Notes: generated by a model not told the origin, from the sequence alone. Counted from the stretch's first letter, positions 9,037-17,363 are shown. The stretch: 64,000 bases of DNA from Deltaproteobacteria bacterium (GCA_018401435.1 JAGYJW010000003.1:185213-249212), one strand, 5' to 3'. Numbers and translations: made by a program.

Positions 9037-9648
9037 TCAGGCCTTCTTGGCCTTCTCGGGGGCGGTGGCCTTCTCGACGTCGGTGGCCTTCGCGGTGGCC
9101 AGGCGACCCTTCATGGTGATGTCCACCTTGGCCCGCTTGGGGCGGCCCTTCTCGTCAAAGAGAACAATGTTCACGACGAGATTCTCGATGGCCCCGTTGA
9201 AGTAGAAGTCCTTCCACGCGAAGGTGACCAGGGGGGGGCGAACAAAGTCTCCGCCCTTCTCGGACACGATGACCGGGGTGGTCATCTTGTAGAGGGTCTC
9301 CAGGTCGTCCTCAACCGAATCTTCGTTGACCAGGCCCATCATCTTGGCCATGGGGCCCAGGTTCATGACGGGATTGAGCGAGGCGGCCGTGGCCGCCATG
9401 CCCGACAGATCGTAGGGCTCGGTCTCGTCCAGCACGATGGAGAAGTCGAGGGTGTCGTGGCTGGAGCCGCCATATTGCAGGCTGGGGTAGCTGGCGTTGA
9501 ACTGCTTGCCATCCGTCCAGGTCCGCTTGCGCGTGATCTTCAAGGAAGACGGGTTGAAACGGCACTCCAGCTTCAGCTTGCTGGAGTCCGGGCTGGAGAA
9601 CTTGGCCTTCTCGATGCTGCCGGTTCCCAGCAGCTCGCTGATGCTCAT
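9037..9648 (-). CDS. CIS tube/hub-adaptor protein, Afp7-like
   Basis: 203 aa. The N-terminal 110 residues match the CIS tube family pattern: SSKLKLECRFNPSSLKITRKRTW, then YGGSSHDTLDFSIVLDET (motifs at about 22-40 and 59-75). In many CIS clusters this protein has a C-terminal LysM domain; here the C-terminus is a short Lys/Ala-rich tail without a recognisable LysM. It links the inner tube to the hub. An SD-like AGGTGAG sits just before the ATG. Its neighbours are the long tube-like protein upstream and gpD downstream. Confidence 0.8.
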   Translation of the reverse strand: MSISELLGTGSIEKAKFSSPDSSKLKLECRFNPSSLKITRKRTWTDGKQFNASYPSLQYGGSSHDTLDFSIVLDETEPYDLSGMAATAASLNPVMNLGPMAKMMGLVNEDSVEDDLETLYKMTTPVIVSEKGGDFVRPPLVTFAWKDFYFNGAIENLVVNIVLFDEKGRPKRAKVDITMKGRLATAKATDVEKATAPEKAKKA

Positions 9649-9691
9649 GGCTCACCTCGGTGGGCGCGTCGGGCGGAGGGGGCCAGGGGGC

Positions 9692-10684
9692 TCATGCGGG
9701 CTCCCCGCCGTCATCGGCCTCATCGTCATCGGCCGGGTCCAGGTCGGGGTCGGCGAAGGGGTCGACGCCGCCGGCGAATCCGCGCCCTCCGGGGCCGAGG
9801 TTGCCGGCCTCGTCGGGATCGACGCCGCCGGCGAATCCGCGCCCTCCGGGACCGAGGTTGCTGGCCGCGTCGGGATCGACGCCGCCGGCGAATCCGCGCC
9901 CTCCGGGGCCCAATGTGGCCGCGCCGAAGCCTGAGCCCCCCGCGAAGCCATCGTCCGTGGGCGGGGTGAATCCGGCCAGCCCGGCGTCGCCGTAGGGGTC
10001 GTTGGCGAAGCCGCGCCCGAAGCCGCGGGCGACGTCTTCTTCCATCTGGTCGAAGAGGTCGCCATCAAAGAGGTCTACGGCGGTGTCTCCGATGGCCTGG
10101 ATGCCGCTGGTGACATCCGAGATCGCGTCCCGTCCCAGGTTGGCCAGCCGCCCGGCCGCCGCGGCCATGCCGTCCAGGCTGGGCATCTCGCCCACGCGGG
10201 TGAGCACCATGTTGAAGGACTCGAAGTTGAGCACGAGGCTCTCGAGGTCAGGGTCGCTGGTGCCCGTGTCGAGCTTGGCGGCGGACCAGGTGACCGGGAA
10301 GGCCTTGTGCAAGCGCATGATGCGCGAGGGCCAGCCGTTGCGCCCGAGCTTGAGGATGAAGACGTCTCTGCGGAAGAAGTGCCCGACCTGAACGGCGTTC
10401 ATCCAGTCATAGAGCACCGACCACACCGGCGTCCCCCAGCGCAGCGTCACCTGGCCCCAGGATCCCGCGCCCTTGTCGCCGAAGGGCAGCAAGTGCGGCG
10501 AGTGGTTGCGGCCGCCCTCGTAGACCTTCTCGATGGGCATGTCGTACTTGATGCCTTCGACAGACCGGAAGTCCCCGAGCGGGCGAGTGCCCAGGCAGAC
10601 CACGAAGTTGAAGCCGGTCTCGGGCTCGGAGGCGGCCGGAAAGACGGCGTCGCGGAAGCTCTTGCCAAAGTCGGGGATGCTCAT
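9692..10684 (-). CDS. Tube-like protein with repeat-bearing C-terminal tail
   Basis: 330 aa. Residues 1-150 look like a phage tail tube (gp19/Hcp-like) fold: FNFVVCLG, FRSVEGIKYDMPIEKVYEGG, LTLRWG-type strand, VYDWMN and LNFESFNMVLTRVGEMP. The family is normally about 150 aa. The remaining 180 residues are unusual: a helical Ala/Asp segment, then three copies of a 19-residue unit beginning LGPGGRGFAGGVDP, then an acidic end. It is probably the last tube ring or tube initiator (Afp5-like) next to the hub; the tail function is unknown. Confidence 0.75.
   Translation of the reverse strand: MSIPDFGKSFRDAVFPAASEPETGFNFVVCLGTRPLGDFRSVEGIKYDMPIEKVYEGGRNHSPHLLPFGDKGAGSWGQVTLRWGTPVWSVLYDWMNAVQVGHFFRRDVFILKLGRNGWPSRIMRLHKAFPVTWSAAKLDTGTSDPDLESLVLNFESFNMVLTRVGEMPSLDGMAAAAGRLANLGRDAISDVTSGIQAIGDTAVDLFDGDLFDQMEEDVARGFGRGFANDPYGDAGLAGFTPPTDDGFAGGSGFGAATLGPGGRGFAGGVDPDAASNLGPGGRGFAGGVDPDEAGNLGPGGRGFAGGVDPFADPDLDPADDDEADDGGEPA
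9758..9910 (-). repeat. 57-bp tandem repeat inside the tube-like gene
   Basis: Two complete 57-bp units (9758-9814, 9815-9871) and a third that matches until 9910 are nearly identical at the DNA level and encode LGPGGRGFAGGVDPDxAxN. The unit length is a multiple of three, so copy-number change would keep the frame. Confidence 0.9.
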
Positions 10685-10721
10685 GATGCGATCCTCGCGC
10701 GCGGGGATGGGGGCAGGCGGG

Positions 10722-11999
10722 TCATGCGGTCAGGACCTCCACCTGGGATTGTTTGCCCGGATCGACGGCCACCCGCACCCGGACATCCTGGCACCAGGGC
10801 CGCAGCTGCGCTGCGATCTCGGCGACCAGGCCCGGCGCGTCCCGATCGCGAATGGTATTGCCGGCCAGCAGGGGGCCACCCTCGCCGCCCGGGCCCACCA
10901 GCGCGCCACCCTCGATGAAGGGACGCAGCACGATGTCGATGGCGGTGACCAGCGAGAAGGCCTGCACCTGGTCCACCGGCCGGAAGACGAATTGTTCGGC
11001 GGCGAAGACCACCCGGTGGTGAATGGCTTTCACCGTGCGCAACGCCGGCAGGGTCCAGGCCCCGGTCGGCGCCCGCAGCGTGGGCTCGTTGAGCACCGTG
11101 GCCTGGTGGCGGCCTTCGGGATCCCCCGAGCTGGGGTCCAGCGCGACGGTGACGCAGTAGTCGTCCAGCTCGCGGGGGGGCGGCGCCGGCCGCTGGGGGA
11201 AGAGGATGGGGTGACGCGTCTTGCGCACCCGCCGTCCCCCGCCCAGGTTCATGCTGAGGCCCGCGACGCCGCCGGTGAGGTCGGAGCCCGGGCGCACCTG
11301 CAAGGCCGCGAGCGCCGACGCCGCCGATCGCCAGCCGTGGGCCCGCATCGCGCGTTCGGTCCCGGTCCAGCGGCACAGGGCGATATCGGCGCTGTCCACG
11401 GCCATCACGATCTCTTCGATGCGGTCTTGAAAGCCCTCGGGCAGATCGACATAGGCGATCTGGTAGTTCTCGCGCAGGGCCTGCCGCAATCCCCGCAGGG
11501 CCCGCACAAAGCCGCTGTAGCGCTGCTCTTCGTCCACCAGGGCGCCGGGGCTGGCCACCGCGGGCCCGCCCAGGTCCGGCAAGGCGACCTGGGCCTCTTG
11601 CAGCTCTGGCAAGTAGGGGTTGAGAATGCCCAGCACATGCTCGTTGTCGAGCTGCCAGGGCAGCGCGCCGCCCGCGCGCACCAGCACCACGTCCACGAAG
11701 GGGGCGCCGGCATCCAGGGCCAGGCGCACCGAGTCTCGGATCAAGGAGGGGTGGGGGCTGTCGATGCCCGGCAGCCCGTCCAGCCGCTGCGCCGGCACGA
11801 AGCGCAGGTGCTCGATGGCGGCGTCGCGGGTGGCCATCCGCGTCGCCCGCACCACCGAGCCCGGGTAGAGCTGGCTGAGCCAGGGGTGATCGGGCGAAGC
11901 GATGCCGAGCAGCGCCACACCGACCGGGGCCTCCGGTCGGGTGTCGGTCTTGACGACGTCCACGCGGACATCGACCTTTCGCGCTCCGTACACCTGCAT
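10722..11999 (-). CDS. Divergent tail-sheath-like protein (putative)
   Basis: 425 aa. The middle (around 215-270) and C-terminal part resemble the sheath layout: a DSADIALCRW strand where sheaths have the PSGxVAG loop region, a GAWTLPALRTVKAIHHRV segment, then FRPVDQVQAFSLVTAIDIVLRPF and a final VRVRVAVDPG strand. It is shorter than the main sheath and lacks its N-terminal GVYIEE signature. It lies between the DUF6760-like mini-gene and the long tube protein. Possible roles are a terminal sheath ring or a baseplate protein that copies the sheath fold. The assignment is tentative. Confidence 0.55.
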   Translation of the reverse strand: MQVYGARKVDVRVDVVKTDTRPEAPVGVALLGIASPDHPWLSQLYPGSVVRATRMATRDAAIEHLRFVPAQRLDGLPGIDSPHPSLIRDSVRLALDAGAPFVDVVLVRAGGALPWQLDNEHVLGILNPYLPELQEAQVALPDLGGPAVASPGALVDEEQRYSGFVRALRGLRQALRENYQIAYVDLPEGFQDRIEEIVMAVDSADIALCRWTGTERAMRAHGWRSAASALAALQVRPGSDLTGGVAGLSMNLGGGRRVRKTRHPILFPQRPAPPPRELDDYCVTVALDPSSGDPEGRHQATVLNEPTLRAPTGAWTLPALRTVKAIHHRVVFAAEQFVFRPVDQVQAFSLVTAIDIVLRPFIEGGALVGPGGEGGPLLAGNTIRDRDAPGLVAEIAAQLRPWCQDVRVRVAVDPGKQSQVEVLTA

Positions 12000-12002
12000 C
12001 AG

Positions 12003-12164
12003 CTACTGCTCCGACTCCATGATCCGCCGGTTGATCTCACTGACCTGGGAGACCCAGGCCAGCCGCTCGCGGTGGGGGAGCTCGAGGATGTCCCCGAGGC
12101 TCCAGTGCATGTGGTACGCGATGAATGCGGCCTCAGTCCGGATCTTCGGGATCGGGTAGGCCAT
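12003..12164 (-). CDS. DUF6760-type CIS mini-protein
   Basis: 53 aa, from an ATG at 12164 to TAG at 12003-12005. The sequence has the pattern AFIAYHMHWSLGDILELPHRERLAWV, with the motif centred on residues 13-38 and conserved Tyr-His-x-His-Trp; this is typical of a small conserved protein found in phage-tail-like CIS clusters next to the gp26-type chaperone. Its biochemical role is not known; small ORFs at this position are often assembly factors. It begins 2 bases after the preceding stop and ends 3 bases before the next start, so it is a genuine operon member. Confidence 0.8.
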   Translation of the reverse strand: MAYPIPKIRTEAAFIAYHMHWSLGDILELPHRERLAWVSQVSEINRRIMESEQ

Positions 12165-12166
12165 GG

Positions 12167-12517
12167 TCACCCCCCCGGAGAGTCCGGATCCTCCTTTGGC
12201 AGCGCTTTTTCGCCATAAGTCAGGCGATAGATCGCATACTCCAGCGCGCGCACGTCCTTTGCGTGGAGCTTGAGGATGTCATTCAGGCTGATGGCCTTGA
12301 GGTCGCCGATGCGGGTCACGCACCGGGACAAGAGCAAGCTCTTGTAGACCAGGTCGTTGGGATTGCGGGTGTATTCACCGGACATGCCGATGTAATACTC
12401 GTCCGCGCCAGTGACGGCGCGAACCTCCGCCTCGGTGACGATCTCGTCACCGCGTAGATAGCCCACCGGGAGATCGACGATCTCCCGGTGAGTGGGAAGC
12501 TTGCCGCTGTCGGACAA
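12167..12517 (-). CDS. T4 gp26-type baseplate hub assembly chaperone (putative)
   Basis: 116 aa, TTG start at 12517 with GGCGGAG upstream. The layout is an acidic N-terminus with EVRAVTGADEYY, then LLLSRCVTRIGDL and a C-terminal LKLHAKDVRALEYAIYRLTYG helix. This pattern is seen in the small proteins encoded between tube and hub genes in CIS clusters and in the T4 gp26 hub assembly family. Such proteins help tube or hub assembly and may not stay in the finished particle. It is followed at once by the 53-aa mini-gene. Confidence 0.65.
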   Translation of the reverse strand: MSDSGKLPTHREIVDLPVGYLRGDEIVTEAEVRAVTGADEYYIGMSGEYTRNPNDLVYKSLLLSRCVTRIGDLKAISLNDILKLHAKDVRALEYAIYRLTYGEKALPKEDPDSPGG

Positions 12518-12539
12518 AGGCTACTCCGCCGGCGCAGGC

Positions 12540-12989
12540 TTACTCGTTGGTGACGCGTTCGACGGTGAGGCCGATGCGCTCGGTCGCGCCCTGGCTGCCG
12601 GAGGCGTCCATTTCGGGGAGCTCCCAGCGGGAGGGCCAGGCGCCGCGGCACATCATGGTGCGGGCGACGGTGCCGTCGGGCTTCAGCATCTCGATCTTGA
12701 GGTCCTTGCGGGTCACGGACCCGGCCTCGATCTCCATGCGCCAGCCGTAGAAGGCGTCGTTGCCGTTGTAGATGCGCTCGAGGGTGACGTCCTCGTAGCT
12801 GGTCCGGCCGACGGCCTTGCGGACGTAGGGGTCGGTGCCGTGCATGAACTCCATCGGCTCGGACGTGGAGACCACGCCGGAGACGCGGACGAAGGCCTGG
12901 TTGATGTCACCGGCCACGTCGGGGATGCTCACGCGGAAGTTGAATGCACCGATGTAGTTGTCGGTGTCCATCTCGGGAAAGAGACCCAT
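12540..12989 (-). CDS. CIS inner tube protein (gp19/Hcp-like) A
   Basis: 149 aa, the standard length for a contractile tail tube protein. Family features are the N-terminal FNFRVSIPDVAG, INQAFVRVSGVVS, the DVTLERIYNGNDAFYGWRM core and the closing GAWPSRWELPEMDASGS followed by a final beta strand. The protein forms hexameric rings of the inner tube. A strong AGGAGGT ribosome site precedes the ATG, consistent with a high-copy structural protein. It is paralogous to the next tube gene upstream. Confidence 0.9.
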   Translation of the reverse strand: MGLFPEMDTDNYIGAFNFRVSIPDVAGDINQAFVRVSGVVSTSEPMEFMHGTDPYVRKAVGRTSYEDVTLERIYNGNDAFYGWRMEIEAGSVTRKDLKIEMLKPDGTVARTMMCRGAWPSRWELPEMDASGSQGATERIGLTVERVTNE

Positions 12990-13083
12990 GGGAACCTCCT
13001 GATTGGGGCTGCGCCGCGAAGGCGGCGCCTTGTGTGGGGCGGGGGCCGGATGGCCCCGATTGCGTCATGTGCGGAGTCGAGGA

Positions 13084-13584
13084 TCAGCTCGGCTTCGCGT
13101 CTTCCTCGTAGACCTCGATGACCGCCAGCTCGATGGACTCGATGGCGGGGGAGCTGTCGGAGGCGTCCAGGTCCGGCATATTCCACTTGCAGGGCCAGGC
13201 GCCGTGCAGGATCATCGAACGGATCAGCTGCTGACCGGTGAGGTCAAGCATTTCGACCTTGATGCTGCGGCGATCGGCATAGCCCTGCTCAATGCGGCGC
13301 CGCCAACGGTAGAGCTCGTCGGCACCCTTGAACACGCGGTCCAAGGTGATGTTGGAGTACTTGACCCGCCCGGGGGAGGTGGCCACCGAGACGTCGGTGC
13401 CCTGCATGTACTCGATGATCTCGGATTCGGTCCCCACCCCGGAGACCTTGACGAAGGCCTGATTGATCTGCTGCGACTCGGCGTCGGTTGAGAACTTGCC
13501 GTTCGCGTCGGCCATGAACAGGCGGAAGCGGAAGCCGCCATAGGCGTAGTCGACAGGATCTTTCTTGTAAGCTTCTTCGGCCAT
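13084..13584 (-). CDS. CIS inner tube protein (gp19/Hcp-like) B
   Basis: 166 aa, the second tube paralogue. It has the same blocks as tube A: FRFRLFMADANG, INQAFVKVSGVG, ITLDRVFKGADELYRWRR and GAWPCKWNMPDLDASDSS. The N-terminus carries about 15 extra residues (AYKKDPVDYAYGG). Two tube paralogues directly after the sheath are normal for Afp/PVC-like systems, where one makes most of the shaft and the other is a minor ring. Which is which cannot be told from sequence alone. Confidence 0.9.
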   Translation of the reverse strand: MAEEAYKKDPVDYAYGGFRFRLFMADANGKFSTDAESQQINQAFVKVSGVGTESEIIEYMQGTDVSVATSPGRVKYSNITLDRVFKGADELYRWRRRIEQGYADRRSIKVEMLDLTGQQLIRSMILHGAWPCKWNMPDLDASDSSPAIESIELAVIEVYEEDAKPS

Positions 13585-13668
13585 GGGTCACCGGGGGTGG
13601 TGGGGTGCTTCGAGTATCGGGAAGATAGCCCGAAGCACCCGGGTTTGCGGTCAGTCGTAATCGGTCCG

Positions 13669-15575
13669 TTACTCGGGCACTTCCATCGGGGCCTGACGGA
13701 AGCGGATGCGCACGAACTCGGCGGGGTAGGGCGGGCGGAAGGTCACATCGACGGTGAGGAGGCCGTTGCGCACATCCACGTCGGTGTTGTTCTCGCGGTC
13801 GCACTTGACCTGGAAGGCGTCGCTGTGCGAGGTGCCGTCCAACATGCCCTGGTTCCACAGGCTGTACAAGAAGGAGCGGATCGTCGTCGCCAGGTCGCGG
13901 CGGGTGACGTCGGTGTTGGGCAGGAAGACCGCCCAGTTGACCGCGTCACGGACGCTGCGCTCGACGAAGAGGAAGAGCCGCCGCACGTTGACGTAGCGCC
14001 AGTTGGCGTCCGACGCGACGGTGCGGGCGCCCCACACCCGGATGCCGCCGCCAGGGCGGTGCCGGATGATGTTGACGCTCTTCATGTTCAGGGGGCCCTG
14101 CTCGCGGTCGGTGATCTCGGTGACGAGATCCGCGGCGCCGAGCATCTGCTCGTTGGCGGGGGCCTTGTGCACGCCGCCGCCGGCCTTGAGGTCGGTGCCG
14201 GCGATGACGCCCGCCACGTGGCCGCTGGGCGGGCAGATGGCGTAGCGGTCGTGGGCGCCGGTGGACAGCGGGTTGTCCACGATGATCCAGGGGCCGTAGG
14301 CGCCGCCGTGGCCGGTGTCATCGCGGGGGATGGTCCGGTCGAGCAGCTCGTCGTTGGCGTAGCCCAGGAAGCGCAGCTCGCTGCATTCGGGGCTGGGGAT
14401 GGTCTCCAGCACGCCGACCTCGTAGGGGCTGTCGCCGCTGACCCAGCGCTGCTTGTCGAGGGCGACGCTGCGGGGGTTGCGGGTGAGCAGGTAGCGGGGG
14501 GTGTCCATGACGGCGAAGAGGTCGCCGCGGCCCTTGGGGCCGGAGTACTCGAGGATGGCCTGCTGCCAGCTGAACTCGAGACCGGGGGCGGCGAGCATGG
14601 CCACAGCCGACACGCCGTCGAAGCTGGCTTCGAGGAAGGCGCGCTTGTTGGGGCCGGCGGCGCCGTGGGCCTGGAGCATCAGGGCCGGGTAGGCCGTGGC
14701 GCCGCCATTCTCGAAGAAGCCCATGAGGGCCAGTTCGAGGCGGTGCATGCCGGGGTGGGTGCGCAGCCAGCGGTCCCAAGCGGCGCGGGCCTTGCCGGGC
14801 AAGGTGTCCCACATGGCCTGGGCCTTGGACTCCGAGGCGCCGGAGGCCGCGCCCACGATCTCCTTGAACAGCTTCTCCCCCAGCTCCAGACGCCAGGCGG
14901 TGTAGCCGGTCATGTTGGTGATGGAGGGGGCCGGCGTGAGCATGCGCTCGTGCAGGTCGTTGATGTCGAGGGTGGCGGGCGAGCCCTCGGGGTCTGCGGA
15001 GGGCAGGGCGCCGCTGTGCTTGACGCCGGTGGGCATGGCGTAGCCGGCCAGAAGCTCCAGGAACTTCTGCTCGTCGGCGCCAAAGGCGAGGTCCCACTCA
15101 CGGGCGTCGTCGCGGTTGCGCACGCTCATGAGGTTGCGGCTGACGGGGAAGCGGATGATCTCGCCGTCGGTGCTCTTGAGGGTGACGGCGCTGTCGCCAT
15201 CGGGGGGCAGGACCTCCCAGTCGCCGGGCAGGGCCTCTTCGACCAGGGCCTTGAGGCGGTTGGGCTCTTCGGCCTCGGGGGCGGCGGTGCGGCTGCTGCG
15301 GGCGGGGCGTCGCCGCCGGCCTCGCCGGCATCCGCGGCGGCAGCCGGGGCGGGGAGCAAGCCACGGAAGGCCAGCACGCGGTTCCAGGCCAGCCGCAGCT
15401 GCTCTTCCTGGGCGGGCAAGAACATGCCGGCGGCCGCGCCACGTCCGGGCACGAAGGAGGTGGGGAGGGTCAGGACGGCGACGAAGCCGGTGTCCGTGGT
15501 GGCCGAGGCCTGCACGGGACGCGGGCCGCCGGAGATCTCCTCGATATAGACACCTGGGGTGCGGTACTCGGGCAT
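13669..15575 (-). CDS. CIS tail sheath protein, with apparent frameshift near 15277-15281
   Basis: The N-terminus MPEYRTPGVYIEEISGG is the sheath signature and starts at an ATG (15575) with a GGAGGATT ribosome site. About 95 residues later the frame continues as non-sheath sequence, while the rest of the sheath (KALVEEALPGDW to the end, including CPPSGHVAGVIAGTD and the final DVTFRPPYPAEFVRIR strand) is in another frame. The switch falls in an Ala/Pro linker at a run of five C on the coding strand (GGGGG at 15277-15281). One extra C there would give a single 635-aa protein. The cause may be a sequencing error, a real mutation or -1 slippage. Role: contracts around the tube to drive injection. 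Confidence 0.85.
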
Positions 15576-15622
15576 GGCTCAATCCTCCGAGAGCGATTCA
15601 GGCATGGGGCGCGGTTGTTGCG

Positions 15623-15838
15623 CTAGGCCTGGTTTGACGCACCCGAACCCGGACTCTGTGTGCGGGGGGGTGACGAGGTCGGGACAGGGTTCTGCTGGTT
15701 GTCAGCCGGGGCTGCAGCAGCCGGTGCGGGCCGAGGGGCGTCGCCCGGTGCGTAGTGGACGGTCATGGTACCGGCCACCACGCGTTGCGCGAGGGCATGT
15801 CGAACGTTGCCGAATTCGCGTTGAATGAGAATCGACAT
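15623..15838 (-). CDS. Small ORF between spike and sheath genes (doubtful)
   Basis: 71 aa from ATG 15838 to TAG 15623-15625. The N-terminus (MSILIQREFGNVRHALAQRV) looks like ordinary folded protein, while the second half is Pro/Ala/Ser rich. No clear ribosome site precedes it and no family is recognised. It is kept because it fills the gap between two CIS genes on the same strand; it may be chance coding. Confidence 0.35.
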   Translation of the reverse strand: MSILIQREFGNVRHALAQRVVAGTMTVHYAPGDAPRPAPAAAAPADNQQNPVPTSSPPRTQSPGSGASNQA

Positions 15839-15966
15839 GAGGGGGAACTTTACGGGGGCGTGGTGACCGTAGATCAGAACGCGGCGAAGCGATCGGGTGG
15901 CACCAAGCGAGTGGCGCCCGAAGCGACAGGCGTCCCGGTGGGCGTCGCAAAAGGGAGACCGGAGTC

Positions 15967-16692
15967 TCATCCGATGCTGACCGTCGCGCCTTTGAGGGTG
16001 AGGGGGCCGCTGGCCTTGACGTCGGCCGTGCCGCCGGACTCGATCTTGATCGAGGCCTTGCCCTTGACCTCGATATTCGCACCTTCGGCTTTGATCGCCG
16101 ATTTTGCTTTGACCTCGACATTGGTGGCCTCGACCTTGCAGTCCTTGGCCTTGATGGTGACGGTGCCGCCGCCACAATCCACGGTGACCGTCTTCTCTGA
16201 GGTGAGGGTCCAGTCCTTGGTGGTCCAGTCGATGGTCTTTTCGGCCTCACCGGTGAAGGCGCCCTCCTTGGCGTCCATCAGGACCTTGACCTTTTGATCC
16301 TTGGTGTGGATCAGGACGCTCTCTTTGCCGTCCTCGTCGGACAAGGTGATCCGGTTGCCGCCCCGGGTGAAGATGTCCTTGGTGTTGTTCTTGCCGTCTT
16401 CCTTGACCACGGGCTTGTTCTTGCCGTGGTAGACGCAGCCGAGGATCACCATGCCGGCGGGCTCGTTGCCCGCGCCGCGCAGGATCACCACCTCGTCACC
16501 GACCTCGGGCAGGAAGAAATGACCGAAGGCGTTGCTGGCGGTGGCCTGCAGCACCCGCAGCCAGGGCAGCACGACGGCCTCGCCGAAGCCGAGCAGCTCG
16601 CACTGGACCCGGCCCAGGGAGTCCGGATCCTTGGTGTCTTTCACCTTCGCGAACAGGACGATCGAGTCGTAGGCGGCTTCGGTGGGGTTCAA
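15967..16692 (-). CDS. CIS spike protein, gp5/VgrG-like OB domain plus beta-helix
   Basis: 241 aa from TTG 16692, which has GGAG seven bases upstream; the same frame extends to a GTG at 16776 without a ribosome site. After about 15 residues comes the gp5/gpV OB-fold pattern: KVKDTKDPDSLGRVQCEL, VLPWLRVLQ, GHFFLPEVGDEVVIL and GCVYHGKNKP. The C-terminal 100 residues alternate V/I with K/E/D in short periods (VTIKAKDCKVEA, IEVKGKASIKIES), the triangular beta-helix of a piercing spike. It is the first gene of the CIS operon, unlinked from its gpD hub. No PAAR protein is seen beside it. Confidence 0.85.
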   Translation of the reverse strand: MNPTEAAYDSIVLFAKVKDTKDPDSLGRVQCELLGFGEAVVLPWLRVLQATASNAFGHFFLPEVGDEVVILRGAGNEPAGMVILGCVYHGKNKPVVKEDGKNNTKDIFTRGGNRITLSDEDGKESVLIHTKDQKVKVLMDAKEGAFTGEAEKTIDWTTKDWTLTSEKTVTVDCGGGTVTIKAKDCKVEATNVEVKAKSAIKAEGANIEVKGKASIKIESGGTADVKASGPLTLKGATVSIG

Positions 16693-16713
16693 TTCGGGCT
16701 CCGGAGACAGGCG

Positions 16714-16742
16714 ATGGAAGCGCAGGGGCGGGCGGCTGTCAA
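16714..16742 (-). promoter_or_regulatory. Candidate promoter for the CIS operon
   Basis: On the minus strand TTGACA (16742-16737) is followed after 17 bases by TTCCAT (16719-16714), about 20 bases before the TTG start of the spike gene. The -35 box is perfect; the -10 box is weak. If real, it supports the downstream TTG start over the upstream GTG at 16776. Confidence 0.4.
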
Positions 16743-16836
16743 CCGAGTGGAACGAAGTCGGCGGTGCGGGTTCCACGCGAAGTCGGGAAGATCGTGGAGC
16801 GCTGCCGAATTCGCCCGTGGGTGGCGATCACTACTT

Positions 16837-17226
16837 TCAGGGCCGCTCGAGCACCACGTCGCCGGTCAGTCCGGCGCCACCTTCGTCCAGGCGGAGGGCG
16901 CAGGTGCCCTCGATGGAGCCATCGTCCGCGATCTCGCCGGTCAGCTCGAAGAGGAAGCGCCCGGCGTCGCCGCCTTGCAGGGGTGAGGCCATCTCGACGT
17001 AGCTGTCGCTGCGCAGGCCGGTCATGTCGCCCTGGAAGCTGCGGCCGTCGAACATGTCCAAGCCGACCTGGCCATCGAGGCGCTGGCCGCGTCCGTTGGC
17101 CACCTTCACCGAGAGGGCGCCGCTATACCCATAGCTTGCATCCGAGAAAGCGCAGTTTCCGTACCAGTCTCCTTCGAGGCTGGGGGTGCAACCGGCGGCG
17201 AGCAGCAGCGTCAGGATGGGTCGCAC
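16837..17226 (-). CDS. Small putative lipoprotein
   Basis: 129 aa. A short hydrophobic leader ends in LLAAGC, a lipobox with the lipidated Cys at about residue 13. The mature part is beta-rich with alternating polar and hydrophobic residues (LSVKVANG, GRFLFELTGEI, LTGDVVLERP) and could be a small beta-barrel or lipocalin-like domain. No family is recognised. It is separated from the CIS spike gene and diverges from the phosphoesterase gene. A TTGACA hexamer lies at 17288-17283, but without a convincing -10 box. Confidence 0.7.
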   Translation of the reverse strand: MRPILTLLLAAGCTPSLEGDWYGNCAFSDASYGYSGALSVKVANGRGQRLDGQVGLDMFDGRSFQGDMTGLRSDSYVEMASPLQGGDAGRFLFELTGEIADDGSIEGTCALRLDEGGAGLTGDVVLERP

Positions 17227-17363
17227 GGTGGCTGGCTCCGTCTTCGGTGGATGGTCCGTTCTTTCGCCTGCGCTTGGGCTGGTGTCAACCGGGTGAGGGG
17301 GCGCGGGGGCCCCGTTGGGCTAGACCGGGCGGGTCTGTTCTGGGAGCGCGCTTGGACCCCCGC

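Noticed and set aside
9758..9910. CRISPR-like array
   Set aside because: The repeat unit is 57 bases, continuous without spacers and in frame inside a protein gene.
15839..15966. Coding or promoter signals in the gap between the spike gene and the small ORF
   Set aside because: No convincing -35/-10 pair or further frame was found on the minus strand.
1..16776. Prophage or type VI secretion system
   Set aside because: No capsid, terminase, portal, lysis or integrase gene is present, and no TssJ/L/M or ClpV-like gene is seen. The set is typical of a CIS.
17283..17288. TTGACA hexamer upstream of the 129-aa lipoprotein as a promoter
   Set aside because: No -10-like box at 15-19 bases, so it is not listed as a feature.
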